Positions 44,231 through 54,066 of a stretch of 64,000 nucleotides of DNA are shown in pieces; position 1 is the first letter of the stretch; every line of letters starts with the position of its first letter. The notes under the pieces were generated by a model. It worked only from the letters and a program-made list of their open reading frames with translations. It searched no databases and was not told the origin of the DNA. This DNA is from Apoda limacodes (lineage: Eukaryota; Arthropoda; Insecta; Lepidoptera; Limacodidae): contig OX291553.1 of the NCBI GenBank assembly GCA_946406115.1, positions 12,405,001-12,469,000 of the forward strand, given 5' to 3'. Made by a program: the position numbers and the translations under genes.

Positions 44231-44394
44231 GTTTCGCAATCCAAAGGGGTAACGCTGCCAAAATTTAAAGCACTGACATGGCGCATGTTTTTTTGATATT
44301 TTTGATTTACCTACTATTAAATATTTTTAATTTTATTTGCTTTAATTATTATTAAAAATTGATTTTTTTTTTAAAATATATTATATAAAAGAGT

Positions 44395-45000
44395 AAACTG
44401 ACTGACTGATATACGAGTCTAAACGCACAATCTAAATTACTGGAGACTTGAAATTTTCTACAGAGGTCTCTGTCGGTCTGTTTTGACGTAGGCGAGCACT
44501 AAGAAAGGGTTTTGTAAAATTCATCCCCTAAGGGGTTAAATGGGGGTAGTAAGGTTGTAAGGAAATCGCTTATTTTTTAAGCTAAATATATTAAACTTGG
44601 TATTTGACATTTAAGTTGAAATTTAAGATTAGTGTGTTTCACCGTTTTCGAAAAACATCCCTTAGAGGGATGATTTCTCGAACTATTTTCGTTCTCGAGT
44701 CTCGAGAAGTAACGTCGCGACGCGTCTTGGTATGAGCCGACCCTAAGAGTTTCTGTTTTAAATTTGCGTCAATCTACCTATGATAAGTAATCTTCTAGTA
44801 ATAACAAGAAAAACTTACTCAAGAAAATGATCAGGCTCTACTTATTTGTAGAAGTTAACGGTAGTAAGTAACTAACAATAAGTAATTCTTTAATCAGTTT
44901 TTGGTATTTCGCAGCTTTATGTTTGATCGATATCAAAACATAGAAAGCTCCTTAAATAACCATTAGGCAATAATTAAATGTTAAAAAATTAATAGTACCT
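44395..45000. repeat. Interspersed repeat (TACAGAGGTCTCTGT family)
   Basis: GAAATTTTCTACAGAGGTCT, then TTTTGTAAAATTCATCCCCT and GTAAGGAAATCGC. A second copy with the same order (TTCTGTACAGAGGTTTCTGT, TGTAAGGAAATCCGC) is at 45300-45720, and related phrases are at 57480-57760. Confidence 0.55.
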
Positions 45001-45109
45001 AACAGATCACTGAGAGTTTGAATCTGATCCTGTCTATAAAAAATTTAATATCAGTCTTACAAAATTATTTTAAAAGCTTTAGCACTGATTGAGATCATTA
45101 GTTAAAAAT

Positions 45110-45290
45110 CATAAGCGCGGCGTGTTTGTGTGTGTTTGAGTGAAACAACTTGCTCGCAGTAGTCGCAGTGAGCGCGGACAATTTTACGCGGAAAACCGCA
45201 CCTCGAATACTTTGAATTAGTGCCTCGTGAATCGGCGCGATTTTTTTTCTCGTCTTGAACCCAGGCGGATTTCTCGAGTTTGAGTATTCT
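45110..45290 (+). promoter_or_regulatory. CpG-rich patch, possible promoter or 5' UTR
   Basis: ATCATAAGCGCGGCGTGTTT, AGTCGCAGTGAGCGCGGACA and TGCCTCGTGAATCGGCGCGA stand out as CpG-rich in AT-rich DNA. This could be a non-coding first exon, or part of a repeat. No TATA box or coding frame supports it. Confidence 0.2.
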
Positions 45291-45299
45291 CGAACAAAA

Positions 45300-45720
45300 A
45301 CACTACTTAGAGGGCAAAATAGAGAATGAAAATTTGTGGATATAAGAATTCCGATATTTTATTTTTTGAAATTCTGTACAGAGGTTTCTGTTATGGATGA
45401 CGTAGGCTAAAGCATTTGGTAAAATTTGTCCCTTAAAAGTATAAAATGGTGTTGGTAATTTGTAAGGAAATCCGCAATTTTTAGCTAAAGGCATAAAAAT
45501 TCGTATTTGGCCTTCAGGTTGAAAGTAAAGAATGATGTGTTTTATAATTTTAAAAAAATCATTCCCTAGAGGGCAAAATAAGGTATGAAAATTTGTAGGT
45601 ATGAGAATTCCGATATTTTTGTAGGTATAAGGCCTTACATAGTTAAAAGCTCCTTTTTTGTTAAAAGTCCACGCACGTGTTTAACCATTTCTGGAAAATC
45701 ATCCCCTAAAAGAAAAATAG
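45300..45720. repeat. Second copy of the TACAGAGGTCTCTGT-family repeat, partly tandem
   Basis: AGAGGGCAAAATAGAGAATG and AGAATTCCGATATTTT at about 45310-45360 recur as AGAGGGCAAAATAAGGTATG and AGAATTCCGATATTTT at about 45565-45620. Confidence 0.55.
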
Positions 45721-45754
45721 GTGATAAAATTTTTAATGAGTATTCCGATACTTT

Positions 45755-45980
45755 TAAGTGTAGAGCACACAGCGCCATCTGGTCCCAAAGTAAGCAAAGC
45801 CTGTGTCATGGATACTAGACAACGGATACAAATACATATATTTTTTTGGAAATACATAATATACAATAGAAAACACCAAGTCTCAAGAAAAACACAAAGA
45901 ATAAATGTTTGTCTTGTGCCGGAATCGAAACCCACAACCCTCAATTCAGCAATCGTTTGACTAAACTTGATGACTTGATT
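45755..45980 (-). repeat. SINE-like repeat, inverted copy of 43170-43470
   Basis: GCACACAGCGCCATCTGGTC, then CCAAAGTAAGCAAAGCC is the complement of the tail at 43405-43445. TGCCGGAATCGAAACCCACA is the complement of the tRNA-like box. Confidence 0.65.
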
Positions 45981-46218
45981 ATTGATTAAACTGAGCCACG
46001 AACCCTTTTTTTATATAATTCTTAATTTTATTAATATGATTTAATATTGGACTTGTGGGAATCCTATGCCGATAAAGAGAATATAATACACTCCGATAGC
46101 CAAATGTAGCGCCTGCAGAGCCACGGTTAATAAAACTATACTTATAATATTTTTTTTTTTTTTTTTTTTATACCACTAAGGTGGCAAACAAGCTTACGGC
46201 CCGACTGATGGTAAGCGG

Positions 46219-49185
46219 TCACCGTAGCCTATGGACGCTTGCAAAACCAGGGGTATCACTTGCGCGTTGCCGACCCTTCAGAAATCTAATAACTTCTTTC
46301 TTGAAGAACTCCATACTGTAGTCCTTGCAGAAAACCTTGGCAGGGAGCTCATTCCACAACTTAAGCGTTCGCGGGAGGAAGTTTCTCTGAAACCGCACTG
46401 TACGCGACCATTTAGGTTCTAAAGTGTGAGAATGAATTCCCTGCCGATGGCGAGCGGTGCGATGGTAGAAAGTAGCCGTGGGCATCATTTCGAACAATTC
46501 CTCAGAACACAACCCATTGTACAAGCGGTAGAACACACACAGTGAGGCAAAGTCTCTCCTCAGACTTAAAGGCTCGATACCGCAAGTGAGTTTGGAATCG
46601 TCGACAATTCTCACAGCCCGTCGTTGAACCGAGCCAAAAGTGCCAAGCTGGTATCCGGGTGCACCTGCCCAGAGATGGCAGCAGTACTCCATATGGGGCC
46701 GAACTTGCGACTTGTAAAGTAACAACCTTTGGCCCGACGTGAAGTACTGCTTCGCTCTGTTGAGTACACCAAGTTTTTTGGACGCCAGCTTCACCTTATC
46801 TCGTAAATGATCTCGGAACTGAACATCGCTGGAGATGTCGACACCAAGGATCCCAATGCTCTTGGAGATGGAGAGGGGAGTGTTCTGGAATTGTGGGACC
46901 ACAGTGAATGGAGTTTTCTTAGCGGTGAACGCGCACACTTGTGTCTTTGTAGGGATGAATCGGACCAAGTTTACCCATCCCCAGTCAGAGACCTGGGACA
47001 GTGTGGTCTCGATTTGAGACACAAGTTCTCCGCGGTTTTCCTCCACAACGGAACGAGGGATGTTTGCACGACCCGTGTAAAAAGCGTCTCCAGTACTGTC
47101 ATCTGCATAGCAATGTATGTTGTTGATGTCCAACATGTCATTGATATGCAGTAGAAACAGCGTAGGAGACAGCACAGAGCCTTGCGGGACACCAGCATTA
47201 ATGTCCATGCTATCAGAGCAACTACCGTCAACTACGGTTCGTATGCGTCTGCCGGACAAAAAGCTAGCTACCCATTTGCACAAACCCTCGGGCACTCCGT
47301 AAGATGGCAACTTCGATAGAAGACCGCGGTGCCAGACCCGATCGAACGCCTTCGCTATGTCCAGGCTACATGCCAATGCCTCCCCCTGACTCTCAATGGC
47401 TAGTGCCCATCGGTGTGTGAGATATACTAGAAGGTCACCAGTCGAGCGACCGTGGCGAAAGCCATATTGACGGTCACTGACCAGATCGTGTACTTCTAGG
47501 TATCTTAGAAGCTGTGTGTTGATCACACGCTCCATCACCTTAGAGAAGAGAGAGGTAATAGCGATAGGCCTGTAATTCGATGGATCTGATCTATCGCCCT
47601 TTTTGGGCACCGGGTGCACATTCGCAGTCTTCCATGAAGACGGAAATTGCCTAGTGTCGTAGGAAAGCGCGAAGAGGCGCGTGAGTACAGGACATAACTC
47701 AGGAGCACACTGCTTAAGCACCACTGCTGGTATACCGTCTGGCCCACTCGACTTATGAACGTCTAAAGAGAGCAACGCCCGCCTGACCTCCCGCTGCGTT
47801 ATGGAGATTTCCGGCATGGTGTTACCGCACCACGGTATAGTAGGTGGTACAGCGCCTTCATCGTTCATATTCGAGTTCGAGGCAAAGAGACTGCCCAGTA
47901 GATCGGCTTTCTCTTTAGCACTATGGGCCAAGTCACCATCGGTCTTTCGCAGTGGTGGTAACGACGACTGGCAGAAGTTCCCTTCGGCAGCTTTGGCAAG
48001 CGACCAGAAAGCACGACTCCCAGAAGGATAGCTCGCAAGTCGCCCACCTATTTTGCCGATGAATTGGAATTTTGCTCTGGCAGTTGCTTTCTTACTGAAC
48101 CTCGAGGCAGCATTTAATTTGCGTTTTAACTCAGAAATATTCGGATCCTTATTAAAACGAGCCGTGGTCCAAGCCTCATATGCATTTTGCTTAAGAATTT
48201 TAGCTTTTCTGCAAGACCTATTAAACCACGGTCGTTTTTTGACGCCGGCAGCTACTCGCGGGTTAGGAATATAGCAATTCATACCAGCAAGGATTGTCTC
48301 ACTGACTGCGGCTGCGCAGACGTCAGGATCTTCTGAGTTAAAGCAGATCTGCCTCCACGGGTACGATGCGTAAAATTCTCGCAATCCATCCCAGTCTGCC
48401 GACTTATAGTGCCACACACGACGCCAATTAGTTGGCCCAGAAGGATCGGGTTGTGTGCATGACACTTGAGTCCGAACGAGACAGTGGTCCGAGGAGCCAA
48501 GAGGCGCATCCACTGAGACGGAGTATCCGTCCGGACGAGTAGTCAGCAGAAGGTCCAGTAAGGAGCTCGTATGTTCCTCTATATCTGGTATTCTCGTTGG
48601 AGAAAGTATCAGCTGAGAGAATCCATAGGTCAGAGCAAATTCATGAGCAGATATCCCAGCATAGTTATTGGTTCGAGAACTGAGCCACTCGCGATGGTGG
48701 GCGTTAAATTCTCCCAAAATAACTAGTTCTGCTGTGGGATATTGCTCTAGAACTTTGTCAGTCGTCAAACTCAGGTACGTGAAGAGTCGAGTTACGTCCG
48801 TGTCACCGCTATGAGACCTGTATAGGCACGCATAGATACGAGTGTGGCCGCCGTAATCTACGCGCACCCACAATATCGACAGGACCCTGTCTTCAAGGCT
48901 ATGAAGGCGGCGACAGCAGATATCCTCCCTGACGAACATACATACACCGGCACGACTCATAAAATTGTGTTCGAGTTTGTAGCCGGGATAGTGAAGGTAT
49001 GATGTGTCGGCCGGGCAGGATATCTGCGTCTCCGTTAGAAAAAGAATGGTCGGCTGCGCAGTTTCAAGATGGTGGTGGACTGCGTTAAGATTTGCGTGAA
49101 TACCCCTGATGTTGCAAAAATCCACATTATATGTGGATGGAGTAGCCGCTGTGCAAACTCTTTTCTTTTTCTTTCTTATGGCCAT
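46219..49185 (-). CDS. Retrotransposon ORF2: APE endonuclease and reverse transcriptase, 988 aa
   Basis: The protein nicks target DNA and copies element RNA at the nick. Residues about 20-240 form the APE-like endonuclease: FCNIRGIHANL (23-33), the metal-binding Glu in FLTETQ (E52), GEFNAHH (158-164) and SSDH (231-234). Residues about 475-760 form the reverse transcriptase: KSSGPDGIP (478-486), YRPIAITS (538-545), SLDIAKAFD (607-615), AGVPQGSVLSP (664-674) and the catalytic YADD (693-696). The thumb and C-terminal region ends with FFKKEVIRFLKGRQRAS. The frame has no internal stop. The ATG at 49183-49185 is followed by a Lys/Arg-rich start (AIRKKKKR). One oddity is GEFN where GDFN is usual. 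Without ORF1 nearby, autonomy is uncertain. Confidence 0.92.
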   Translation of the reverse strand: MAIRKKKKRVCTAATPSTYNVDFCNIRGIHANLNAVHHHLETAQPTILFLTETQISCPADTSYLHYPGYKLEHNFMSRAGVCMFVREDICCRRLHSLEDRVLSILWVRVDYGGHTRIYACLYRSHSGDTDVTRLFTYLSLTTDKVLEQYPTAELVILGEFNAHHREWLSSRTNNYAGISAHEFALTYGFSQLILSPTRIPDIEEHTSSLLDLLLTTRPDGYSVSVDAPLGSSDHCLVRTQVSCTQPDPSGPTNWRRVWHYKSADWDGLREFYASYPWRQICFNSEDPDVCAAAVSETILAGMNCYIPNPRVAAGVKKRPWFNRSCRKAKILKQNAYEAWTTARFNKDPNISELKRKLNAASRFSKKATARAKFQFIGKIGGRLASYPSGSRAFWSLAKAAEGNFCQSSLPPLRKTDGDLAHSAKEKADLLGSLFASNSNMNDEGAVPPTIPWCGNTMPEISITQREVRRALLSLDVHKSSGPDGIPAVVLKQCAPELCPVLTRLFALSYDTRQFPSSWKTANVHPVPKKGDRSDPSNYRPIAITSLFSKVMERVINTQLLRYLEVHDLVSDRQYGFRHGRSTGDLLVYLTHRWALAIESQGEALACSLDIAKAFDRVWHRGLLSKLPSYGVPEGLCKWVASFLSGRRIRTVVDGSCSDSMDINAGVPQGSVLSPTLFLLHINDMLDINNIHCYADDSTGDAFYTGRANIPRSVVEENRGELVSQIETTLSQVSDWGWVNLVRFIPTKTQVCAFTAKKTPFTVVPQFQNTPLSISKSIGILGVDISSDVQFRDHLRDKVKLASKKLGVLNRAKQYFTSGQRLLLYKSQVRPHMEYCCHLWAGAPGYQLGTFGSVQRRAVRIVDDSKLTCGIEPLSLRRDFASLCVFYRLYNGLCSEELFEMMPTATFYHRTARHRQGIHSHTLEPKWSRTVRFQRNFLPRTLKLWNELPAKVFCKDYSMEFFKKEVIRFLKGRQRASDTPGFASVHRLR

Positions 49186-49780
49186 AATATATAAAATAAG
49201 TTACTAAGACTAAGGTATGAGGATTCACTGCACAGACAGCATAGAGGACAAAAGGTGCGGTTCTAAGACTGCCGAAGCTCGCCACAGATGATACGGTTGC
49301 TGGCACGGCGGGCGGAAGGGCCCCTGATCCCCCTCTGTTGTAGTAGCCGGGTCCACTCCGGTCTCCTTCTCCGGCACGACTACCACTTCAGATACTTTGC
49401 ACAGGCTGGCGAATCAGCCTCCCAGGGCGGAGATTAAGTGATCCCTGGGTTCGGGATCCCGTTCAACCTGCGGGCGGCCAGCGGTCAGCCGTTTCATCAG
49501 GTCTCCCTGACCGCCGAACCAGCACGCCGCTTCTACGCCGAGCATGACAGCAACAAGCACCGCCGGTCCTCCGCTGTCCGCGCAGCGAATCCTCAAAGAG
49601 CTCTGGCAACCTTACTCACCGCCAGGAACACAACACTACTCAATGTTAGTGTTATTATGGCCGCGGTTTCCCCAGTTCGGGCCGCTCATTCGAGCAAGTA
49701 CTCGCTATGCCCTGCTTTAGTTGTTCGGTGGCTTTTTCGAGCGAGTACTTGCAGTGCCCTACCTCTCTTAAATATTTAAA
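49186..49780 (-). other. GC-rich 5' region of the LINE
   Basis: About 600 bases upstream of ORF2 are GC-rich and contrast sharply with the AT-rich DNA beyond 49780. CGAGTACTTG/CGAGTACTCG-type motifs occur twice near 49695-49750 (GAGCAAGTACTCGCTATGCC and GAGCGAGTACTTGCAGTGCC). The region probably holds the internal promoter. The 60-codon frame at 49414-49596 has no knuckle motif. Confidence 0.5.
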
Positions 49781-49789
49781 TATTTGTAA

Positions 49790-50040
49790 GCCAGCCTTAA
49801 ATACGTTACATACAATACCTACTATTCATAACAGTAGGTAGGTACTGTTGGCAACCCTAACTTAGCCATAACTACTAGATTATTTGTTAACCTAAGTAAT
49901 AAATCAAAATTATATTGTTATTGGGAATCTGGTTATATCATTAGACTGTTGTGACATAGATCATGTAATTCATGTATATTAAAGTACACAGGCAGACTTG
50001 CAGCTTGTAGTTAGCCGAACATAAATGCTGCTCATGCATT
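49790..50040. other. AT-rich sequence between LINE and promoter-like region
   Basis: No feature seen. Confidence 0.4.
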
Positions 50041-50084
50041 TTATAGTCCGGAAAACGCGACGCGAAAGCAGCTGGCGTCCTTTC

Positions 50085-50170
50085 ATAAAAGGCGGGGAGT
50101 TAAAAGCTGGGAAAATGAGTTGGCGTGCACAGTCGGTCGTCGCAATCACGTCGCCGCCGTCAGTCGCCCA
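50085..50170 (+). promoter_or_regulatory. Core-promoter-like region for the signal-peptide exon
   Basis: A TATA-like TTAAAAG at 50100-50106 lies about 30 bases before an initiator-like CACAGTC (A at 50131), the normal arthropod spacing. A second box, ATAAAA, is at 50085-50090, and a second initiator match, TCAGTC, has its A at 50162. The block is GC-rich within AT-rich DNA. The predicted leader would be about 180 bases. Confidence 0.4.
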
Positions 50171-50309
50171 TAATACCTTTGCTTTTCTAACAAACAACAA
50201 CAAATAACAATATTGAATTATTAAGAATGAAAGTTATGTTTTTAAAAATAATCAAAATTTAGTTTGTTGAGGATTTATTTTTTATAGTGTATATGATTAA
50301 GTGACAGTG

Positions 50310-50355
50310 ATGCGTATCATATTATCGACAGTTGTCGTGCTTGCAGTATTGCAAG
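50310..50355 (+). CDS. Signal-peptide first exon of an unidentified secreted protein
   Basis: ATG at 50310 (context GACAGTG) opens MRIILSTVVVLAVLQ and one base of a following Gly codon. A good donor (CAAG then GTATGT, at 50356) follows. A basic residue plus a run of Ile/Leu/Val/Ala is a typical signal-peptide core. First exons that carry only the signal peptide are common in insect cuticle, chemosensory and defence protein genes. A promoter-like region lies upstream. I could not find exon 2 in the remaining 13.6 kb, so the first intron may be very long or the gene may be broken. The protein family cannot be inferred. Confidence 0.5.
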
Positions 50356-50692
50356 GTATGTTTATATATGTTTATATGTATATATAAGAGGTGTACCTAT
50401 ATTTCAAATTAGTTAAGATATATAGTAAATATATAATCAGGCAATTAAAATTTGGTATATAAAACATTATGAAAATTACACATTGCTAAAATTTGAAATT
50501 GAAACTTTTGACTGAAGTTCATGTGACGGAATTTTTAAATTAAAAAACCCCTTTAAAAAAATAAAAAATTTAAAACTAAAAAAATATATGAAACTGTATG
50601 TAAGAAGGAATATAAATAAATTATTACGTAAATTATTTTTTAAAATTAATAGTCATATTGAGATGGTAAGCTTTTAAGTGAAAATACTTTAT

Positions 50693-50945
50693 AGGGTTCC
50701 GTACCCGAAGGATAATTAGCGGAACCCTACTACTAAGGCTCCGCTGTCCGTCCGTCCGTCTGTCACCAGGCTGTATCTTATGAAACTTGATAGTTACACA
50801 TTTGAAATTTTCACAAAAGATGTATTTCTGTTGCCGCTATAACAACAAATAATAAAAAAAATTTAAAGGGCTCCCATACAACAAACGTGATTTTTTTTGC
50901 TCAATTTTGCTCGATATTGATAACGGCAACAGGTAGACGCTTAAA
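50693..50945 (-). repeat. GGCCAAGTGCGAGT-family repeat, inverted, 5' part missing
   Basis: AGGGTTCCGTACCCGAAGGA, then TCCGTCCGTCCGTCTGTCAC and TGTTGCCGCTATAACAACAA: the complement of the 33.9-34.1 kb copy. It lies in the putative first intron of the signal-peptide gene. Confidence 0.75.
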
Positions 50946-50990
50946 ATATTCACATAATATTTAGTTATATAGCCACTTTGAAAATAATAC

Positions 50991-51736
50991 ACACGAATTT
51001 CTCACTTATTTTTAACATTTACTGATCAAATATTGTGATTTTATTCCTTACGATCCCATGCCGAATATCTGTGTGTAGTTACCCAAAATCGTTAAAAAAA
51101 ATTATATTAACTCGAAATCTTAGTCAGAACATTTTTATGAAAAACTAGAATCCTCTATAACTTTAAACCCATACAATTTAAAAAAACACTAGCACACTGT
51201 AGACAGAGTAGATATTTATTCCTATAAATAACATGTCTTCAAAATTTCGTGGTGTTTGATTAATAAATGTCATAACTAAGCGAGTAATAAGTTTGTATGA
51301 AGCACGCAGAGATTCTTATTCTCTTATAACAACAATATAATGCCGTGTTCTGTGCATGCATTGATTCCTACTGTGCTGAGGAATACGGACGTAGGTAATT
51401 CAACAATGCCCATTTTTTTTAGTTACCTAACTAATTTTAGCCAGTGAACCACTACAGTCCTTTCGTGTAGTGCCTATATGTTTATATTAACTATATATTT
51501 ATGAAGTCAAAGTTAAAAAATGTATTGCATCTCAATTCTACAATCGACTATACAACCTATTGTGATTGCATGAAGTGTGCATGTTTTGATTCCTACCAAG
51601 CTGAAGATTCCAAATTATAATTAAATTTATGCCTTTAAATTTTTTTAAACTATTTTATTTTCAGCTAGGAAAGTATATTATTAGGTACTTATATATATTT
51701 TAATATTAATAGAGTGTAATCTGAAAAACCGGTAGG
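50991..51736 (+). repeat. Inverted duplication A, left arm
   Basis: 746 bases that recur in reverse complement at 53201-53892 with very few mismatches, for example TGCATGCATTGATTCCTACT here and AGTAGGAATCAATGCATGCA there. The main difference is about 55 bases (from near 51075) absent from the right arm. No coding content. Confidence 0.93.
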
Positions 51737-52078
51737 TTTACCTACCCATATTATACTTACATTTAAGCCAATATAACCTGAGATTCTTCTTATGAGTCCA
51801 AAAAGTTTTTAAAAAGTCCAAAAAAGGATAAACTCTCTGAAACACAAGTGTCACACAAAACAATCATTGTCATGGTTGCATTTAGAAATTAAGACAACTA
51901 TTTACAGAAAATCATGTAGAGATATTTGAAGCCTAATTTTTTTGCTCCGTATCCAGCTTCTGATCGCTCTTTGGCACTTAGTCAGACTAGCAACATTACA
52001 TTAAACGTAAACGAATGATTTTCAATAGGGTGTCGTAATATTTTTAAATACTTAGATTGAGACGTTATGGCACATATA

Positions 52079-52260
52079 GCAGCTAACTAGCGCCGCCATT
52101 AGATATCCTCAATTTTCTCTTCGTAGAAAACGAATTTCTAAAATCCAAATGGCGCAAATATAAAGCTAGTCATAAGCTATTTTTAGAAGGTTTTATATAG
52201 TTTCTAAATAATATATGTGAGTTGTAGTTGGCAAAAGTGGCCGTTTTTATGTTGGCAGTT
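52079..52260. mobile_element. Decayed relative of the 34995-35211 MITE
   Basis: AGCTAACTAGCGCCGCCATT, then TTTTCTCTTCGTAG and, at the right, AAAAGTGGCCGTTTTTA share order with the inverted form of that MITE. Confidence 0.5.
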
Positions 52261-52837
52261 GGGAAGATGGAAGGCAAAATAGGTACCTAGATCTACCAAC
52301 CCATTAAGCGTATCCAGGATTTTTAGGAGCTGACTCCAGTTTTAGAAAAGAGTTAATACATGCCTACTTATAAAAGTATTTTTAATGAAGAATGCTATAA
52401 AATTATATTTTATATGATTGCAAAATGCGATTTAGTAAAAAATAGTACCTATGTATATTTAGTAAACGAAGTAGTAAGTACATTAAGTAAATGAAATTGC
52501 TTGAAAAAAAAACATTTCACCTTTTTTTTTTATTATACTGAATTAAACCTAACGACAAATTGTTGTAATTTACTCATTATCTCCGCAAGAAATAATGTAT
52601 TGTTGAAAAGCCCATCTTAATTCTAAATCGATTAGTGGTTTTGACGTGGGAGCGTGACAGACAAGTAAATGCTTCGTGTACGTTCGTTTTGGCATGAAGA
52701 ATCATTATTTTCGTAAATTTTGTCACCTGCCATCCGTTCGTTTAGTATCAAAATTATCAAAATTTTAGTATTATCTGTAACAAACTGTCAAGCGTTCGTT
52801 TACGATATTTTTGAAGTTTTCGACACTATTGCCGTGC

Positions 52838-53025
52838 ACCGAAAAATAAAATTTTAGGCCCATGTCTGGAGGTGGGTTTTGATGTTTATCTCCCAAACTG
52901 CCAATACATATTTATTGTTTATCGGTACCGGTCGTTGTGCAACTAAAAATTTTGTTAGTAACCTGTATCGCACTCGTGGCAAAACCGGCGTTATTAAAAG
53001 TGTGAAAATTAACGCCCTCACTTGG
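52838..53025 (+). repeat. Inverted repeat B, left arm
   Basis: CATGTCTGGAGGTGGGTTTT, then AACTGCCAATACATATTTAT and GTGCAACTAAAAATTTTGTT recur inverted at 54550-54742. Identity is clearly lower than for pair A, so this pair is older or consists of two independent copies of a repeat family. Confidence 0.82.
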
Positions 53026-53131
53026 CCTGTTTTTACACTAATCTGTATTAAAAACACACTTATACTCATTTTGTGCTCTGACATCCAAATTAGGAACTGA
53101 CTTATGTTCGAAGCGACTCTCCAATATCACT

Positions 53132-53199
53132 ACTCTAATTTTAAAATAAAACGGGATTAAACGCGTCGTTATTTGGCAAAATACCTTTTTCCCGACGTT
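53132..53199 (+). repeat. 68-bp direct repeat flanking arm A' (copy 1)
   Basis: ACTCTAATTTTAAAATAAAA to CCTTTTTCCCGACGTT, identical base for base to 53924-53991. It is the left half of a MITE of the 37791 family, cut off where arm A' begins. Confidence 0.92.
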
Positions 53200-53200
53200 C

Positions 53201-53892
53201 CCTACCGGTTTTTCAGATTACACTCTATTAATATTAAAATATATATAAGTACCTAATAATATACTTTCCTAGCTGAAAATAAAATAGTTTAAAAAAATTT
53301 AAAGGCATAAATTTAATTATAATTTGGAATCTTCAGCTTGGTAGGAATCAAAACATGCACACCTCATGCAATCACAATAGGTTGTATAGTCGATTGTAGA
53401 ATTGAGATGCAATACATTTTTTAACTTTGACTTCATAAATATATAGTTAATATAAACATATAGGCACTACACGAAAGGACTGTAGTGGTTCACTGGCTAA
53501 AATTAGTTAGGTAACTAAAAAAAAGTGGGCATTGTTGAATTACCTACGTCCGTATTCCTCAGCACAGTAGGAATCAATGCATGCACAGAACACGGCATTA
53601 TATTGTTGTTATAAGAGAATACGAATCTCTGCGTGCTTCATACAAACTTATTACTCGCTTAGTTATGACATTTATTAATCAAACACCACGAAATTTTGAA
53701 GACATGTTATTTATAGGAAAAAATATCTACTCTGTCTACAGTGTGCTAGTGTTTTTTTGTAAATTGTATGGGTTTAAAGTTGTAGAGGATTCTAGTTTTG
53801 GGTAACTACACACAGATATTCGGCATGTGATCGTAAGGAAAAAAATCACAATATTTGATCAGTAAATGTCAAAAATAAGTGAGAAATTCGTT
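53201..53892 (-). repeat. Inverted duplication A, right arm (A')
   Basis: 692 bases, the reverse complement of 50991-51736 lacking about 55 bases. It is enclosed by the 68-bp direct repeats. The 74-codon frame at 53581-53805 lies inside and is open only because of the deletion and local drift. Confidence 0.93.
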
Positions 53893-53923
53893 TGTATGAA
53901 TAGAATCTTTTAAACATCGAGAA

Positions 53924-54066
53924 ACTCTAATTTTAAAATAAAACGGGATTAAACGCGTCGTTATTTGGCAAAATACCTTTTTCCCGACGTTTCGCCTAGG
54001 TTACACTATTGCTGGGTCACGGGTAGACTGGTGTTGCCCAGCCGAAACGTCGGGAAAAAGGTAAAA
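53924..54066 (+). mobile_element. MITE of the GGCAAAATACCTTTTTCCCG family, includes direct repeat copy 2
   Basis: 53924-53991 repeats 53132-53199 exactly. It continues TCGCCTAGGTTACACTATTG and TCACGGGTAGACTGG, then CAGCCGAAACGTCGGGAAAA, which inverts the TTTTTCCCGACGTTTCG core. Confidence 0.82.

Larger units (their letters stand above)
46150..49780 (-). mobile_element. Near-intact non-LTR retrotransposon (CR1/Jockey-type, APE endonuclease)
   Basis: The element runs from about 49780 (5' side) to 46150 on the - strand. It consists of a GC-rich 5' region of about 0.6 kb, one open frame of 988 codons (46219-49185), a very short 3' UTR (46170-46218) and a terminal A tract, seen as a T run on the + strand at about 46150-46169. 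3' fragments of the same family lie at 1465, 26285, 28590 and 42785, so it has been mobile in this genome. No ORF1 for a Gag-like protein is evident upstream; either this copy is 5'-truncated or the family has a single ORF. A target-site duplication was not found. The exact clade needs a tree. Confidence 0.88.

Noticed and set aside
46807..48509. Several 60-115 codon frames on both strands inside the LINE
   Set aside because: All are shadows of the 988-codon ORF2.
53581..53805. 74-codon frame on the + strand
   Set aside because: Lies in duplicated arm A'; the matching sequence in arm A is not open in the same way, so it is not conserved as coding.
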